DNA of 64,000 bases. Origin: Paenibacillus qinlingensis. GTDB taxonomy: Bacteria > Bacillota > Bacilli > Paenibacillales > NBRC-103111. The notes under the pieces are model-generated. The model did no database searches, had not been told where the DNA came from, and was given only the letters and a program-made list of their open reading frames with translations. The DNA lies in assembly GCF_013204845.1 (NCBI RefSeq), contig NZ_JABMKY010000002.1, forward strand, positions 682,001-746,000. Direction: 5' to 3'. Shown here piece after piece: positions 1 to 9,198 of this stretch (positions within the stretch are counted from its first letter, which is position 1; each line of letters starts with the position of its first letter). Made by a program: the position numbers and the translations under genes.

Positions 1-128
1 ACTCTAACGCCTAAAGCATCTGCCATTGCAGCATCCATAATTTCCCTATGATAGAGTTCTGGATGCGCAGCAATTGGTGTCCATGGCAAAGGTTCACCTC
101 GTAAAACAGTTGTTTCTTGTGATAGCAT
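1..128 (-). CDS. Unidentified protein, N-terminal part only (cut by window edge)
   Basis: An open frame runs leftward off the window from an ATG at 128, with GGAGGATG a few bases upstream. The first 42 residues begin MLSQETTVLRGEPLPW and continue without a stop. It lies about 70 bp downstream of the biuret-hydrolase-like gene on the same strand, so it is probably the last visible member of the importer/amidohydrolase operon. I do not recognise the family. Its position suggests a role in metabolism of the same imported nitrogen compound, which is inference only. Confidence 0.6.
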   Translation of the reverse strand, partial: MLSQETTVLRGEPLPWTPIAAHPELYHREIMDAAMADALGVR

Positions 129-197
129 TGACATCCTCCATTCGTGGTTGCATCATCAAACACGCCTTTATCTTTATTGTTATCTTTATCTAACAAC

Positions 198-881
198 TCA
201 CAACCTCTTCAAAACCTCAATCAACTGCTCCGAATGTGCAACAGCGCCAAATACGCCGCCTTGCATCGTAATCATTTTCAAAGCCGCCTCATGATTCCCA
301 GGGTCAGTTGCTCCTGTGCAATCCGAGACTAACAAACATTCGTATCCTCGATCATTCGCGTCACGCATCGTCGTATGTACACACACATCCGTCGTAATAC
401 CCGTTAAGATAAGGTGCGTTATACCTTTGGTTCGTAAAACCAAATCCAAATCCGTAGCATAGAAGCTCCCTTTGCCTGGTTTATCAATGATTACCTCGCC
501 GTCCATAGGAGCAAGCTCATCAATGATTTGCCACCCAGGTTCACCCCGAATGAGGATTCTTCCTGCAGGTCCCGACGAACCGATTTCCGCGCCAATTTGC
601 TTGCTTCGCCAGCGTTTATTCGCTGGCAAATCCGAGAGATCAGGCCGATGACCCTCTCTCGTATGAATAACCGTAAAACCAGGTATAGCGCGTACTTCAG
701 TTAACAGCCTTTTGATTGGCTTAATCGTCCGAGCTGTCAAAGAAAGATCGTAACCCATACGATCCACATAGCCGCCTTTCCCGCAGAAATCAATCTGCAT
801 ATCAATAATAAGGAGGGCCATTCTCGAGGGAATCAACTCATTATCATAGGGCCACGCGTACGGTACGGCTTCAATATTCAT
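198..881 (-). CDS. biuH: Isochorismatase-fold cysteine hydrolase, biuret hydrolase-like
   Basis: This is a 227-residue isochorismatase-like hydrolase. The fold's catalytic triad is visible: Asp27 in LLIIDMQ, Lys134 in [10 protein letters not shown] and Cys167 in GITTDVCV. The long conserved blocks [34 protein letters not shown] and [18 protein letters not shown] match my recollection of biuret hydrolase, which hydrolyses biuret to allophanate and ammonia. A closely related ureide or triuret amidohydrolase is the alternative. The protein has no signal peptide, so it is cytoplasmic. It follows the BMP lipoprotein gene by 37 bp, so the importer probably delivers its substrate. Family is near certain; substrate moderate. 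Confidence 0.85.
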   Translation of the reverse strand: MNIEAVPYAWPYDNELIPSRMALLIIDMQIDFCGKGGYVDRMGYDLSLTARTIKPIKRLLTEVRAIPGFTVIHTREGHRPDLSDLPANKRWRSKQIGAEIGSSGPAGRILIRGEPGWQIIDELAPMDGEVIIDKPGKGSFYATDLDLVLRTKGITHLILTGITTDVCVHTTMRDANDRGYECLLVSDCTGATDPGNHEAALKMITMQGGVFGAVAHSEQLIEVLKRL

Positions 882-918
882 GGGATCAACTCCTTAATCA
901 TAAATTGCGCGAAATTGC

Positions 919-2058
919 TTATTTAGGAATACTGCCAATAACACCTTCGACAAAATAGTCCGTCGCTTCGAGTTTATCCAGCTCAAGCTTGGCTCCCGCT
1001 TCAATTTTGACCACACCCTTCTGATCTTTGACAGGTCCAATGAATGGATTCAGCGTTCCAGCAACAAAATCCGCTTTGCCTTTGTCCACGAGCTTCTTCA
1101 CATCATCAGGCACCGTACTACCGTAAGAGGTTAACTGAACGACATTATCTTTGAGTTGTCCGCGATATTTCCCATCATATTTGCTGCCTTTAAACGTACC
1201 TGCTACACCTGTTTTCACCATATCCACATAGAGATCGGACCAATTCCATATCGAGCCTGTAATCCAACCTTTGGGTGCTAGAACGGAGGCTTCTGCATGA
1301 TAGCCAACGGAGAGCGCACCGCGTCTTTCGGCGGTTTCAATGACCGTTTTGGTGCAATCCTGATGCTGCGACAACACATCAATGCCTTGATCAATCATAC
1401 TGTTCGCTGCATTCGCTTGCTGTGCGGGATCACACCAGCTACCCGTGAATACGACAGTCGTGGTGGCACTTGGATTAACCGATTTCGCACCGAGCTCGAA
1501 GGCGTTAACATTTAGCAATACCTGAGGAATCGGCACAGAAACGATATAGCCTAACTTGCCGGTTTTGGACATTTTGCCAGCCGCAATCCCTGCTAAATAG
1601 ACAGGCTCCCAAATCGTCCCAAAGTATGTTCCTAAATTAGCAGCTGTTTTCAAACCACCTTGATGATAGAACAGTACATCTGGATGACGCTTCGCTACAT
1701 TCAAAGCAGGATCTAAGTGACCATACGAGGTTGGAAAAATAATTTTCGCTCCGTTCCGTATCATCTCTTCCATTACGCGCTCGGCTTCGGCCGTTTCAGG
1801 GACATTTTCACTGCGCAGCACCTTTAAATCTGGAAAAGCTTTCTCTACACCTTGGCTGCCAATATAGGCCGCTTGGTTATATCCATAATCATCTTTCGCA
1901 CCAACGAAGATAAAGCCAACAGCTTTCCCGCCTGTACCTGCCGCTCCTCCGCTCACTGCTGTAGAAGCAGGAGAGGAAGTTGAACTACAGGCCGCAAGGG
2001 TCAATGATACAACGAGTGAACTAGCAATGAGTCCCCACTTTTTTCCAAATGATCGCAT
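919..2058 (-). CDS. BMP-family ABC transporter substrate-binding lipoprotein
   Basis: A 379-residue lipoprotein with a charged start, a hydrophobic stretch and the lipobox LAAC, Cys24 being the lipidation site, followed by a Ser/Thr/Gly linker. The body has the BMP (PnrA/NupN-like) pattern, including FIFVGAKDDYGYNQA, a YFGTIWEPVYLAGIAAG block and DVLSQHQDCTKTV. BMP proteins usually bind nucleosides or purines outside the membrane and hand them to paired permeases. Here the adjacent biuret-hydrolase-like gene suggests a nitrogen-rich heterocycle or ureide instead. It lies 63 bp downstream of the second permease and is transcribed with it. Confidence 0.9.
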   Translation of the reverse strand: MRSFGKKWGLIASSLVVSLTLAACSSTSSPASTAVSGGAAGTGGKAVGFIFVGAKDDYGYNQAAYIGSQGVEKAFPDLKVLRSENVPETAEAERVMEEMIRNGAKIIFPTSYGHLDPALNVAKRHPDVLFYHQGGLKTAANLGTYFGTIWEPVYLAGIAAGKMSKTGKLGYIVSVPIPQVLLNVNAFELGAKSVNPSATTTVVFTGSWCDPAQQANAANSMIDQGIDVLSQHQDCTKTVIETAERRGALSVGYHAEASVLAPKGWITGSIWNWSDLYVDMVKTGVAGTFKGSKYDGKYRGQLKDNVVQLTSYGSTVPDDVKKLVDKGKADFVAGTLNPFIGPVKDQKGVVKIEAGAKLELDKLEATDYFVEGVIGSIPK

Positions 2059-2121
2059 GGTTAAAGACCTCCACTATTCTATTTTTTTATCTGTTGAACT
2101 TGCTCCCGCCCCTCTTACTGC

Positions 2122-3036
2122 TCAACCACCCCCTGCACCTGTAAATACTTTGGACAAGCCTTCTGGCATCTGACTTCGCTGCTTTCGGGCAACCAAATAC
2201 AACGCCAGCAACGTTATCACATAAGGTGTCATGAATAACAGAAACGGAGAAATATCATAGCCCTGTTGTTGAATAACGAGCTGTAAAGCTTGCGCTCCAC
2301 CAAATAAATAAGCTCCCAACAGCGCTTTGGCTGGCCTCCATGCCGCGAAGATTACAAGGGCAACGGCTACGATTCCCTTCCCTTGGGTCATATTCTCAAC
2401 CCAGGTATGCGTGTAGGCTGTAGATAGCTGCGCACCTCCTATCCCTGCAAGAAAGCCGCCTGCCATCACCGCACAATACCGGATTACTTTAGGTGAGAAT
2501 CCATAGGTATAGACGACTTCCTCCCTTTCACCAGTGGCTCGAAGAATGACACCGATCCTAGTTTTAAAAATGAGAAACCAAAGGATAGGCACGAGGAGTA
2601 TCGAGATGTATGTTAACCCATCATGCTGGAATAGGAGCGGTCCTACGAACGGAATTTTGGATAGAAACGGGATCGCAATGGGCTCGAAACCATTGATTTG
2701 TTTGTTCACGAAGCCCCTCCCCAAGAAGGAGGTTAAACCGATTGCGAAGAACATGACGGTCAAACCACTGGCCAACGCATTAGCTTTGCGGGAAATAACC
2801 AGAAAGGCGTGGATAAGGGCAAGAGCAGCTCCAAAGAGTCCGCCTGCTAGTGCTCCCAGCCATGGATTCCCACTCCATACGGTTACTGCAAAAGCACCCA
2901 AAGCACCGCCTAACATCGAACCCTCCGTTCCAAGGTTCACGACACCTGCTCTCTCCGCAATCAATTCACCTAAGCTAGCATAAAGCACAGATGTTCCTGC
3001 TCGAATAGCTCCAGTTCCAATATCCACTACATTCAT
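2122..3036 (-). CDS. ABC transporter permease, NupQ/YufQ-like
   Basis: A 304-residue hydrophobic protein with about eight to nine membrane segments, of the branched-chain/nucleoside-type permease family. The conserved permease motif is seen around SLGELIAERAGVVNLGTEG near the N-terminus, and the EAA-like loop around LRATGEREEVVYTYG. Its start overlaps the end of the previous permease by 4 bp, so the two are translationally coupled and form the heterodimeric channel of the BMP importer. In Bacillus subtilis the equivalent order is NupO-NupP-NupQ. Confidence 0.9.
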   Translation of the reverse strand: MNVVDIGTGAIRAGTSVLYASLGELIAERAGVVNLGTEGSMLGGALGAFAVTVWSGNPWLGALAGGLFGAALALIHAFLVISRKANALASGLTVMFFAIGLTSFLGRGFVNKQINGFEPIAIPFLSKIPFVGPLLFQHDGLTYISILLVPILWFLIFKTRIGVILRATGEREEVVYTYGFSPKVIRYCAVMAGGFLAGIGGAQLSTAYTHTWVENMTQGKGIVAVALVIFAAWRPAKALLGAYLFGGAQALQLVIQQQGYDISPFLLFMTPYVITLLALYLVARKQRSQMPEGLSKVFTGAGGG

Positions 3037-4082
3037 GCTTGCTTCCTCCTGCCGACAGCCAGAATTGCGAATAGGACAAAGGCCATAAGAATCTGCACGG
3101 AGGAGGCTGGCAGTCCACTATTCATTTCAAGTGAATTACCAGCAACACTAATCATTCCGATAATAAATGAAGTGGCAACCAGCCATAACGGGTGATTCCA
3201 TGCCATCCATGAGGCCAAGAAGCCTAGGTAGCCGTAATTCACACCCGTGGTCGGACGAAGACGTCCTTCAATCCCAGTAATTTCAATCATTCCTGCAATA
3301 CCAGCCAAAGCGCCTGCAGCGATCAAAACCCAGAATTGGATGCTCGTATCTTGTAACCCAGCACGCCTGGCCGCCAGGACATTACCACCGACGACACGAA
3401 TCCGGAAACCTAGACGGGTATGGGTAATGAGGAACCATACGACAGCCGCTAGAATGAATGCGATACCGATGCCAACATGAACGCGGCTGGAGCTTGAGAA
3501 AGTAAGTAAACGAAGTTGTCCGGCAAGTTCTTTGGAGAATGGCCAATTAAAAGAGGCAGGATCCTTGAGGAGACTATGCACGAAGAAACCAATCGTGAAG
3601 TAAGCCACATAATTCAAAAGCAACGTTGTAATCGTTTCATTCATTTTCCCTTTTACTTTGCCAATTGCCGCAATCGCAGCCCAACATGCACCGCCTAACG
3701 CGCCAACGATGACGAGGATAGGGACGCCAATCCACCCAGGAACGGAAGGCAATAGGTACACACCAACAGCGGTAACAGCGAGTGCGCCTATGGCTAACTG
3801 TCCCTCACCGCCTACATTGATCATCCCTGCTTTCGCTGGCAATGCTGCTGCGAGAGCTGTTAGAATGAATGGCGTGGCTTTGATTACCACTTCCCCAAAC
3901 CCATACATATCGCCGAATGTCGAACGAAGCATCGTTCCGTAAAGCGTGATGGGGTTAACACCTGAAGCAAGTAGAAATATCGCAAAAGCTAGAAGCGGTG
4001 CAATGACGACCAAGGTTGGAGTAAGAATAACTCCCCATTTCACCTTTACGGATCGTTGTTTCAGCGGTAAAATCACACTCAT
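3033..4082 (-). CDS. ABC transporter permease, NupP/YufP-like
   Basis: A 349-residue membrane protein, partner of the downstream permease. It has a hydrophobic N-terminal helix, the family block LPAKAGMINVGGEGQLAIGALA, about nine further membrane segments and the cytoplasmic loop RVVGGNVLAARRAGL that contacts the ATPase. It overlaps both neighbours by 4 bp, the signature of a tightly coupled operon. The family transports nucleosides and related bases. Confidence 0.9.
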   Translation of the reverse strand: MSVILPLKQRSVKVKWGVILTPTLVVIAPLLAFAIFLLASGVNPITLYGTMLRSTFGDMYGFGEVVIKATPFILTALAAALPAKAGMINVGGEGQLAIGALAVTAVGVYLLPSVPGWIGVPILVIVGALGGACWAAIAAIGKVKGKMNETITTLLLNYVAYFTIGFFVHSLLKDPASFNWPFSKELAGQLRLLTFSSSSRVHVGIGIAFILAAVVWFLITHTRLGFRIRVVGGNVLAARRAGLQDTSIQFWVLIAAGALAGIAGMIEITGIEGRLRPTTGVNYGYLGFLASWMAWNHPLWLVATSFIIGMISVAGNSLEMNSGLPASSVQILMAFVLFAILAVGRRKQA

Positions 4083-5629
4083 GCCGTCTCCCCCTTCAAC
4101 ATGATTTGACCTATTGTATAGGCATCGGTTTCCGAAGGTATAAACGGCCCATGCATCTTCGCATTGGATAACACGAGCAGCTCATCCGAAAGTGCAAATA
4201 GTTCACCTAGATCTTCCGAAATCAACAGTATCGCAGCACCACTATCCGCAAGCTCAATCAACATATTCTGAATCGAACGTGTTGTCCCTATATCTAACCC
4301 GCGACTTGGATAGCTGACCAGAAGAATACTCGGCTCCTTCAAAAGCGCTCTGGACAAGATCATTCGTTGCACGTTCCCTCCCGATAACCGGTCAGCCCGC
4401 CTCGAAGGATCTGCAAGTCCTAGCACTTGTACTTCTTTTCTCGCTTGCAGTTGAGCGCGAATGTACGACCAGTCCATGCCCAAACCCCTAGGTTTCATTG
4501 GAAGCCCTGCAAGAACCATATGCTCTAGAATGGTAAATCCGCTAATGACGGAATCCGTCAACGGATCTTCAGAGACTAGTGCCATACCTGCGTCGAGATA
4601 GGCTTTGACAGGCGCATGCGTAAGATTAATGCCATTTACTATGATTGAGCCTGATGTGGGTGCTCTCAGGCCAAAAAGCGCCTCAATCAGTTCCTTTTGA
4701 CCGTTACCTGAGATGCCTGCAATGCCCACAATTTTTCCTTTCGCAATTGACATATCCATCCCATCCACGATCATCTGACCATGATCATCTTGAATCGTCA
4801 TTTGATGTGCTTGCAATGCAGGGTCTAGCTCTTGATCAATGGCTATGAACGGTGTCCGCTGTTCCAGCTCCACAAGCTGCTTCGTCCCCATCATCCTGGC
4901 CACAAGCTGATCACCTGTAAAGTTCGCTGCTCTGGTTGCTGTAAAATGTACAGACCCATGACGAAGCACGGTCACGCGATCTGCAATGGTCATAACCTCA
5001 TTAATTTTATGTGTGATTAATAAAACCGCGTATTGATCCTTACGTAAGCGATCCAACATTTGCAAGAACGCATCAACCTCAACTGGCGTCAATACACTTG
5101 TAGGTTCATCAAAAATAATCAGCCGCGTTCCTTTCATCAACAGCACTTTGAGAATTTCAACACGTTGCCGTTCCCCTAAATCCAACTGCCACACCCAAGC
5201 ATCTGGATCTACTGAAATGCCATAGCGTGCTGATACATCAATAATTTGCTGACGTATTTTCGTGTGATTCATAAAGATACCCTTTTCCGTGATAGCTAAA
5301 GCAATGTTCTCAAGTACGCTTAGCGCGGGTACAAGGCGAAAATCCTGATAAACCATGCCGATGCCTTGAGCTTTAGCTTTCGCTGGCGGATGGAGTTGAA
5401 CGTCTTCACCAAGCCACTTAATCGTCCCTTCGTCTACCTCGTACACACCAGAAATCATTTTCATTAAGGTACTCTTTCCAGCCCCATTTTCACCTAGAAT
5501 GGCATGCACTTCCCCTGTCATAACCTGAAGATCGACCTCGTTGCTCGCGACTAACTCTCCGAAACGTTTGACCAATTTCGTAGCTTCTAATAAAAGCACA
5601 TGTGGAATTGCTTCCAGGTTGGTCTCCAT
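4079..5629 (-). CDS. ABC transporter ATP-binding protein with two ATPase domains, NupO/YufO-like
   Basis: This protein carries two fused nucleotide-binding domains. The first has a clean Walker A (GENGAGKST, about residues 46-54) and Walker B (LIIFDEPTS). The second has a degenerate P-loop (GISGNGQKE) with a good signature LSGGNVQR, the usual pattern of NupO/RbsA-type proteins. A longer frame starts at 5644, but GAAGAGGTG lies just upstream of the ATG at 5629, so I choose 5629 (516 residues). It is the first gene of the importer operon, with the putative control region at 5645-5803. Confidence 0.9.
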   Translation of the reverse strand: METNLEAIPHVLLLEATKLVKRFGELVASNEVDLQVMTGEVHAILGENGAGKSTLMKMISGVYEVDEGTIKWLGEDVQLHPPAKAKAQGIGMVYQDFRLVPALSVLENIALAITEKGIFMNHTKIRQQIIDVSARYGISVDPDAWVWQLDLGERQRVEILKVLLMKGTRLIIFDEPTSVLTPVEVDAFLQMLDRLRKDQYAVLLITHKINEVMTIADRVTVLRHGSVHFTATRAANFTGDQLVARMMGTKQLVELEQRTPFIAIDQELDPALQAHQMTIQDDHGQMIVDGMDMSIAKGKIVGIAGISGNGQKELIEALFGLRAPTSGSIIVNGINLTHAPVKAYLDAGMALVSEDPLTDSVISGFTILEHMVLAGLPMKPRGLGMDWSYIRAQLQARKEVQVLGLADPSRRADRLSGGNVQRMILSRALLKEPSILLVSYPSRGLDIGTTRSIQNMLIELADSGAAILLISEDLGELFALSDELLVLSNAKMHGPFIPSETDAYTIGQIMLKGETA

Positions 5630-5784
5630 CCGACACCTCTTCATCCGTGTTATTTTTCATAACATCATTTATCTATTTCTCTGTTGTTTCTTATTATATT
5701 ACATGGAATTATGGATGTCGTTAGTAGGAAAAACCAATAATATAAGGTTTCCCTTGGTTAAAAGCACTAGAACGATGTTCATTA

Positions 5785-5801
5785 TGTTATATTATATAAC
5801 A
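5785..5801. promoter_or_regulatory. Perfect 8-1-8 palindrome upstream of the importer operon
   Basis: TGTTATAT, one base, then ATATAACA forms a perfect 17-bp dyad about 155 bp upstream of the importer operon start and directly beside the terminator of the VOC gene. It contains a TATAAT on the minus strand, so it could be an operator over a promoter. No matching repressor gene is adjacent. No purine-riboswitch core is recognisable between 5630 and 5800. Confidence 0.4.
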
Positions 5802-5803
5802 CA

Positions 5804-5835
5804 AAAACCACCTTCCATGGTTGGAAAGTGGTTTT
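5804..5835 (-). terminator. Terminator of the patatin/VOC operon
   Basis: AAAACCAC...GTGGTTTT stem extended by TTCC/GGAA pairs, followed on the minus strand by a T run. It lies 33 bp beyond the VOC gene stop. Confidence 0.8.
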
Positions 5836-5867
5836 AATTACATGTCTATTTAGTAGAAAGTGATAAC

Positions 5868-6278
5868 CTATTTCTCAAGACTTAACTGCCAAGTTACACC
5901 GAAGCGATCCCCAACCCAGCCGAATCTTTCGCTAAAAGGGTACGCATCTAGTCCCATGTAGACTTTGCCGTCTTGCGATAACGTTTCGAATACGCGATTA
6001 ATTTCTTCGACCGTATCGCAAGTCACAAATAAGGATATCGAAGGAGTAAAGGTGAAGCCGTGCTTAACCGGACTATCACTGCACATCATTTGTTGTCCAT
6101 GAATAGAGAATGTCGCTTTCACAACACTTCCTTCAGGCCCAGGACCTGCAGGACCATAGCGCTCAATACTGATGATCTCAGATTGATCAAAGAGCCTGGT
6201 ATAGAAATTCATAGCTTCCTCAGCCTGACCCTCAAACATCAAAAATGGCTTAACTTTCTGTTTCCCTTCGCTCACCAC
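5868..6278 (-). CDS. VOC-superfamily protein, PhnB/YjdN-like
   Basis: A 136-residue protein of the vicinal oxygen chelate fold, PhnB/YjdN-like branch (often mislabelled 3-demethylubiquinone methyltransferase). Typical blocks are KVKPFLMFEGQAEEAMNFY at the N-terminus, a central SLFVTCDTVEEINR and the C-terminal FSERFGWVGDRFGVTWQL. The biochemical role of this branch in Bacillales is not settled. The start is GTG at 6278 with AGGGGG upstream. Only 10 bp separate it from the patatin gene, so the two are probably co-transcribed. Confidence 0.85.
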   Translation of the reverse strand: MVSEGKQKVKPFLMFEGQAEEAMNFYTRLFDQSEIISIERYGPAGPGPEGSVVKATFSIHGQQMMCSDSPVKHGFTFTPSISLFVTCDTVEEINRVFETLSQDGKVYMGLDAYPFSERFGWVGDRFGVTWQLSLEK

Positions 6279-6288
6279 TTACAACCCC

Positions 6289-7140
6289 CTAATGAAGTAA
6301 CCATTCCTTTAACTGCAATCCCATCTTCTTCGCATCTTCGTAGCCAAGTTCATGTAATTTCTCAAGCTTACGCGGGTCCTTCTCCATACGTCCAACTTCA
6401 ACTTTGGTTGAAGGTCGAATAATGATCGCACTGCCATCCGCTTCCATGCGTTCAATTGTTTCTAGGGTGTTATTATAAATTTCACTGCGATTCACAAGCA
6501 CATTCACTAAACCGTTATATTTCGGATAAAAGCTCTTCGCCAACCAGCGCTGCTTGAACGGCCGTTTACGGTAGCCTAGCTCCTTCGTTAATACAATGAT
6601 ATGCTTTTTGTTGCCGTCAGCAACTGATTTCTGAACAGGAATCGGATCGACCAATCCCCCATCAAATAAGGTTCTACCTTCAAAATGGATCGGCGTAGCT
6701 ACAAATGGCAACGAACTTGAAGCTTGCACGATGGGCATCGTTTGCTGCTGAAGCTGATGTTTCGTAAAATAAATCGGCTCACCTGTATGTGCATCTGTTG
6801 TACCTATTGCAAATTGCTGTGAAGAGGCATAGAACGTGTCATAGTCAAATGGCACAAGCCTGTTCGGCAGCTCATTAAAAATAAAATCCATACCAAATAT
6901 GCTTTTACTGCGCAATAAATTGCGATAGCTTAAATAACGGTGATCCGCAACATAGTCAATCGTTACTTTCTTATTCCGCCCAGGTTGTTTAGAAATATAA
7001 GAAACGGCATTGCACGCTCCTGCTGAAACACCCACCACATAGGGGAAATATAAATCCTGCTCCATAAAGTATTCCAAGACTCCCGCGGTGTATACTCCTC
7101 GCATACCTCCGCCTTCCAGTACGAGTCCAATCCCTTCCAT
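6289..7140 (-). CDS. Patatin-like phospholipase (bacterial NTE/RssA-type)
   Basis: A 283-residue serine acyl hydrolase of the patatin fold. The oxyanion loop is LEGGGMRGVYTAGVLE, the nucleophile elbow is GVSAG with Ser39, and the partner aspartate is Asp160 in DGGLVDPIPV, so the Ser-Asp dyad is intact. No signal peptide or membrane helix is visible, which suggests a cytoplasmic lipase or esterase on phospholipid or acyl substrates. The ATG follows a GGTGTCACC-rich leader (6-8 bp beyond AAGG). Confidence 0.9.
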   Translation of the reverse strand: MEGIGLVLEGGGMRGVYTAGVLEYFMEQDLYFPYVVGVSAGACNAVSYISKQPGRNKKVTIDYVADHRYLSYRNLLRSKSIFGMDFIFNELPNRLVPFDYDTFYASSQQFAIGTTDAHTGEPIYFTKHQLQQQTMPIVQASSSLPFVATPIHFEGRTLFDGGLVDPIPVQKSVADGNKKHIIVLTKELGYRKRPFKQRWLAKSFYPKYNGLVNVLVNRSEIYNNTLETIERMEADGSAIIIRPSTKVEVGRMEKDPRKLEKLHELGYEDAKKMGLQLKEWLLH

Positions 7141-7363
7141 GGTGACACCTTCTTTCTGTCTGTCTCAAGCCCCTTTCTAGCATACAGGAATTGTAAATTA
7201 AAAGAAACGGGCTTCTTTCTTCGAAAATGAGACGAAGACGAAGATTTCATCCTACTTTCTTAGACAAATTAGGGGAAATCACAGTTCAACCGTATTTTTG
7301 CCGAAATTTAACGTGTACGTCAACTTCCTGAAACTCAATCCTAATTTATCTTCATATAATTAC

Positions 7364-7393
7364 CAAAAACCCCTGCTCCGAAGAACAAGGGTT
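7364..7393 (-). terminator. Terminator after the 46-residue gene
   Basis: On the minus strand AACCCTTGTTC, loop TTCG, GAGCAGGGGTT followed by TTTTT. It lies 18 bp past the stop of the small gene at 7411. Confidence 0.8.
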
Positions 7394-7410
7394 GACAAGC
7401 CTTGAAATAA

Positions 7411-7551
7411 TTAAGATTTGTTTTTACTAATGTTATTTAGGCTAGGAGGAAACTCAGCCGCTTTTTGCTGTTTTAATGTCTGAGCCTCTTCAGTGAAGTG
7501 CGCAGCATTTTGTTGGTTATTTTTTTTATCAGGTCGATTAACTTTAGGCAT
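7411..7551 (-). CDS. Small basic protein of 46 residues, function unknown
   Basis: A short frame MPKVNRPDKKNNQQNAAHF... ends KNKS and has GGAGGTG seven bases before the ATG and a strong terminator just behind the stop, so it is very likely translated as a single-gene unit. It is rich in Lys, Asn and Gln, without Cys or a membrane segment. Small spore or DNA-associated proteins of Bacillales look like this, but I do not recognise the family. Confidence 0.6.
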   Translation of the reverse strand: MPKVNRPDKKNNQQNAAHFTEEAQTLKQQKAAEFPPSLNNISKNKS

Positions 7552-7632
7552 TCCTTTCACCTCCATCATCTCAACCGTAGTATGAGAAGGTGATCCTTAT
7601 CTTATGCCAGCTAACTGAAATCCTTAAGGTAA

Positions 7633-9198
7633 TTAACGATTTTCTTTATATAATTCCTTGATGACCATAAATTCGTCTAAGTTACTTAGGAAGAGATCAA
7701 CAATGACAGGGTCAAAATGCTTACCACGTTCAGATTTCAACAAATCCAATACGCGATCTAATTCCCAAGCCTTCTTATATACCCGATCGCTGCACAACGC
7801 ATCGAATACGTCTGCCAAAGCTGTTATCCGGCCATACAAATGAATGTTTTCCCCACTTAGTCCTTGTGGATAACCCGTTCCGTCAAATCGTTCATGATGC
7901 TGATGAGCGATAATCGCCGCGGCATGCAGCACCTTTTTATTCGAATGCTTAAGCATTTCATAGCCTAAATTAGAATGTGTTTTCATGATTTCGAATTCAT
8001 CCGTAGTTAAGGAGCCCGGTTTATTGAGTATGGCATCTGGGATCCCAACTTTGCCTACATCATGCATGGGTGTTGCTAATCGAATCGTTTCTGCTTCCTG
8101 CTCGGATAGTCCATATTTCAGCGCTAACAGTCGTGAATACTCGGCCACTCGCTTTACGTGATGACCGGTTTCCTGCGAGCGGGTTTCTGTGATCTCGCCC
8201 ATGGTATAAATAATTTCCTGTTGCGTACTCTCAAGCTCATTGTTTAAATAGATATTCTCGAAAGCAACCGAAACGTTCGCACAATAAATATCTACCAGGT
8301 AATGCTCCCATTCGCTTAGGGCATTAAACCCGTTCATATAGATCACGTTCTCCATCCCCATCTTACTTTGAAAATAGATGATGAATCGATCCGCAGCAAA
8401 GCTGCTTTTGCGAGTATGGAAAGCCAACTCAATCTCCTCGAGAACTTCAACGGGAACCACATCACGTGCTCTTGCATCTTGATTCTGCGCATAATCGCCG
8501 CTAGCTGCAAGAATGTAGATGTCCTCGATCCCTTTCGTCACCGCAAAACTGCAATGTATCGCATTCTTATGTAAATTAACGATGGAGGTCATTTGGGTTA
8601 GAACGCCTGACGCAAATTTCTTCATAGACTGTAATTCAAATAAAGTCGCCGAAGACTTAATAATTTCTTCCAGGCCAATTCTACTTTTCTCAATCGTTTT
8701 GATATCCCGAAAGGAGCGCAGCGCCGTAACTACCGTAGTAAACAATTTCTGCGAAGTTAACTCCGTTTTTTCTTTATAATCATTAATGTCATAATCCATG
8801 ATGACCGTTCGCTCAGGAGCTTGTCCTGGCTGGCCAGTCCGCAAAATAATACGTACAGCTTGATTATTCAGTTCTTCGCGAATAAATTTAACAATTTGCA
8901 AACCTGCATCCTCGTGTTCCATAACAACATCTAATAAAACAAGGGCAGCTTGCGGTTGTTCTCGCAAAAGTTGTTTCGCTTCTAAAGCAGAATGAGCACT
9001 ATGAAATTCTAATTTTCTGCCAGCAAATTCGAAATCCTGCAACACCATTTTCGTTACTTGGTGTATTTGTTTCTCATCATCGACAATAAGTACGATCCAC
9101 GGGTCTTGTTCCACAGTCCTTAGATTTGCTGCAATGCCATCTTCCTCAGCAGCAAAAAGAAGCTCATCCTGATCGACAGACTCCACTTCATTTGTCAT
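7633..9198 (-). CDS. Response regulator with HD-GYP c-di-GMP phosphodiesterase output
   Basis: A 521-residue two-component regulator. Residues about 35-160 form a receiver with the acidic pair Asp40/Asp41, phosphorylation site Asp90 (LVLLDVVM) and the conserved Lys near 142. A middle segment (about 175-325) resembles the DUF3369-type sensory linker. Residues about 330-510 are an HD-GYP domain with HD at 379-380 (PMHDVGK), HHERFDGTGYP at 434-444 and the downstream DVFDAL block, so the metal and GYP residues are intact. HD-GYP proteins typically hydrolyse cyclic di-GMP. The start overlaps the kinase stop by 4 bp, so the kinase is its likely partner. Confidence 0.92.
   Translation of the reverse strand: MTNEVESVDQDELLFAAEEDGIAANLRTVEQDPWIVLIVDDEKQIHQVTKMVLQDFEFAGRKLEFHSAHSALEAKQLLREQPQAALVLLDVVMEHEDAGLQIVKFIREELNNQAVRIILRTGQPGQAPERTVIMDYDINDYKEKTELTSQKLFTTVVTALRSFRDIKTIEKSRIGLEEIIKSSATLFELQSMKKFASGVLTQMTSIVNLHKNAIHCSFAVTKGIEDIYILAASGDYAQNQDARARDVVPVEVLEEIELAFHTRKSSFAADRFIIYFQSKMGMENVIYMNGFNALSEWEHYLVDIYCANVSVAFENIYLNNELESTQQEIIYTMGEITETRSQETGHHVKRVAEYSRLLALKYGLSEQEAETIRLATPMHDVGKVGIPDAILNKPGSLTTDEFEIMKTHSNLGYEMLKHSNKKVLHAAAIIAHQHHERFDGTGYPQGLSGENIHLYGRITALADVFDALCSDRVYKKAWELDRVLDLLKSERGKHFDPVIVDLFLSNLDEFMVIKELYKENR

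Noticed and set aside
5645..5803. Purine riboswitch before the importer operon
   Set aside because: No conserved aptamer core is readable on the relevant strand.
6963..7250. Two minus frames overlapping the patatin start
   Set aside because: They are out of frame with the patatin gene, which has clear catalytic motifs, and lack support of their own.
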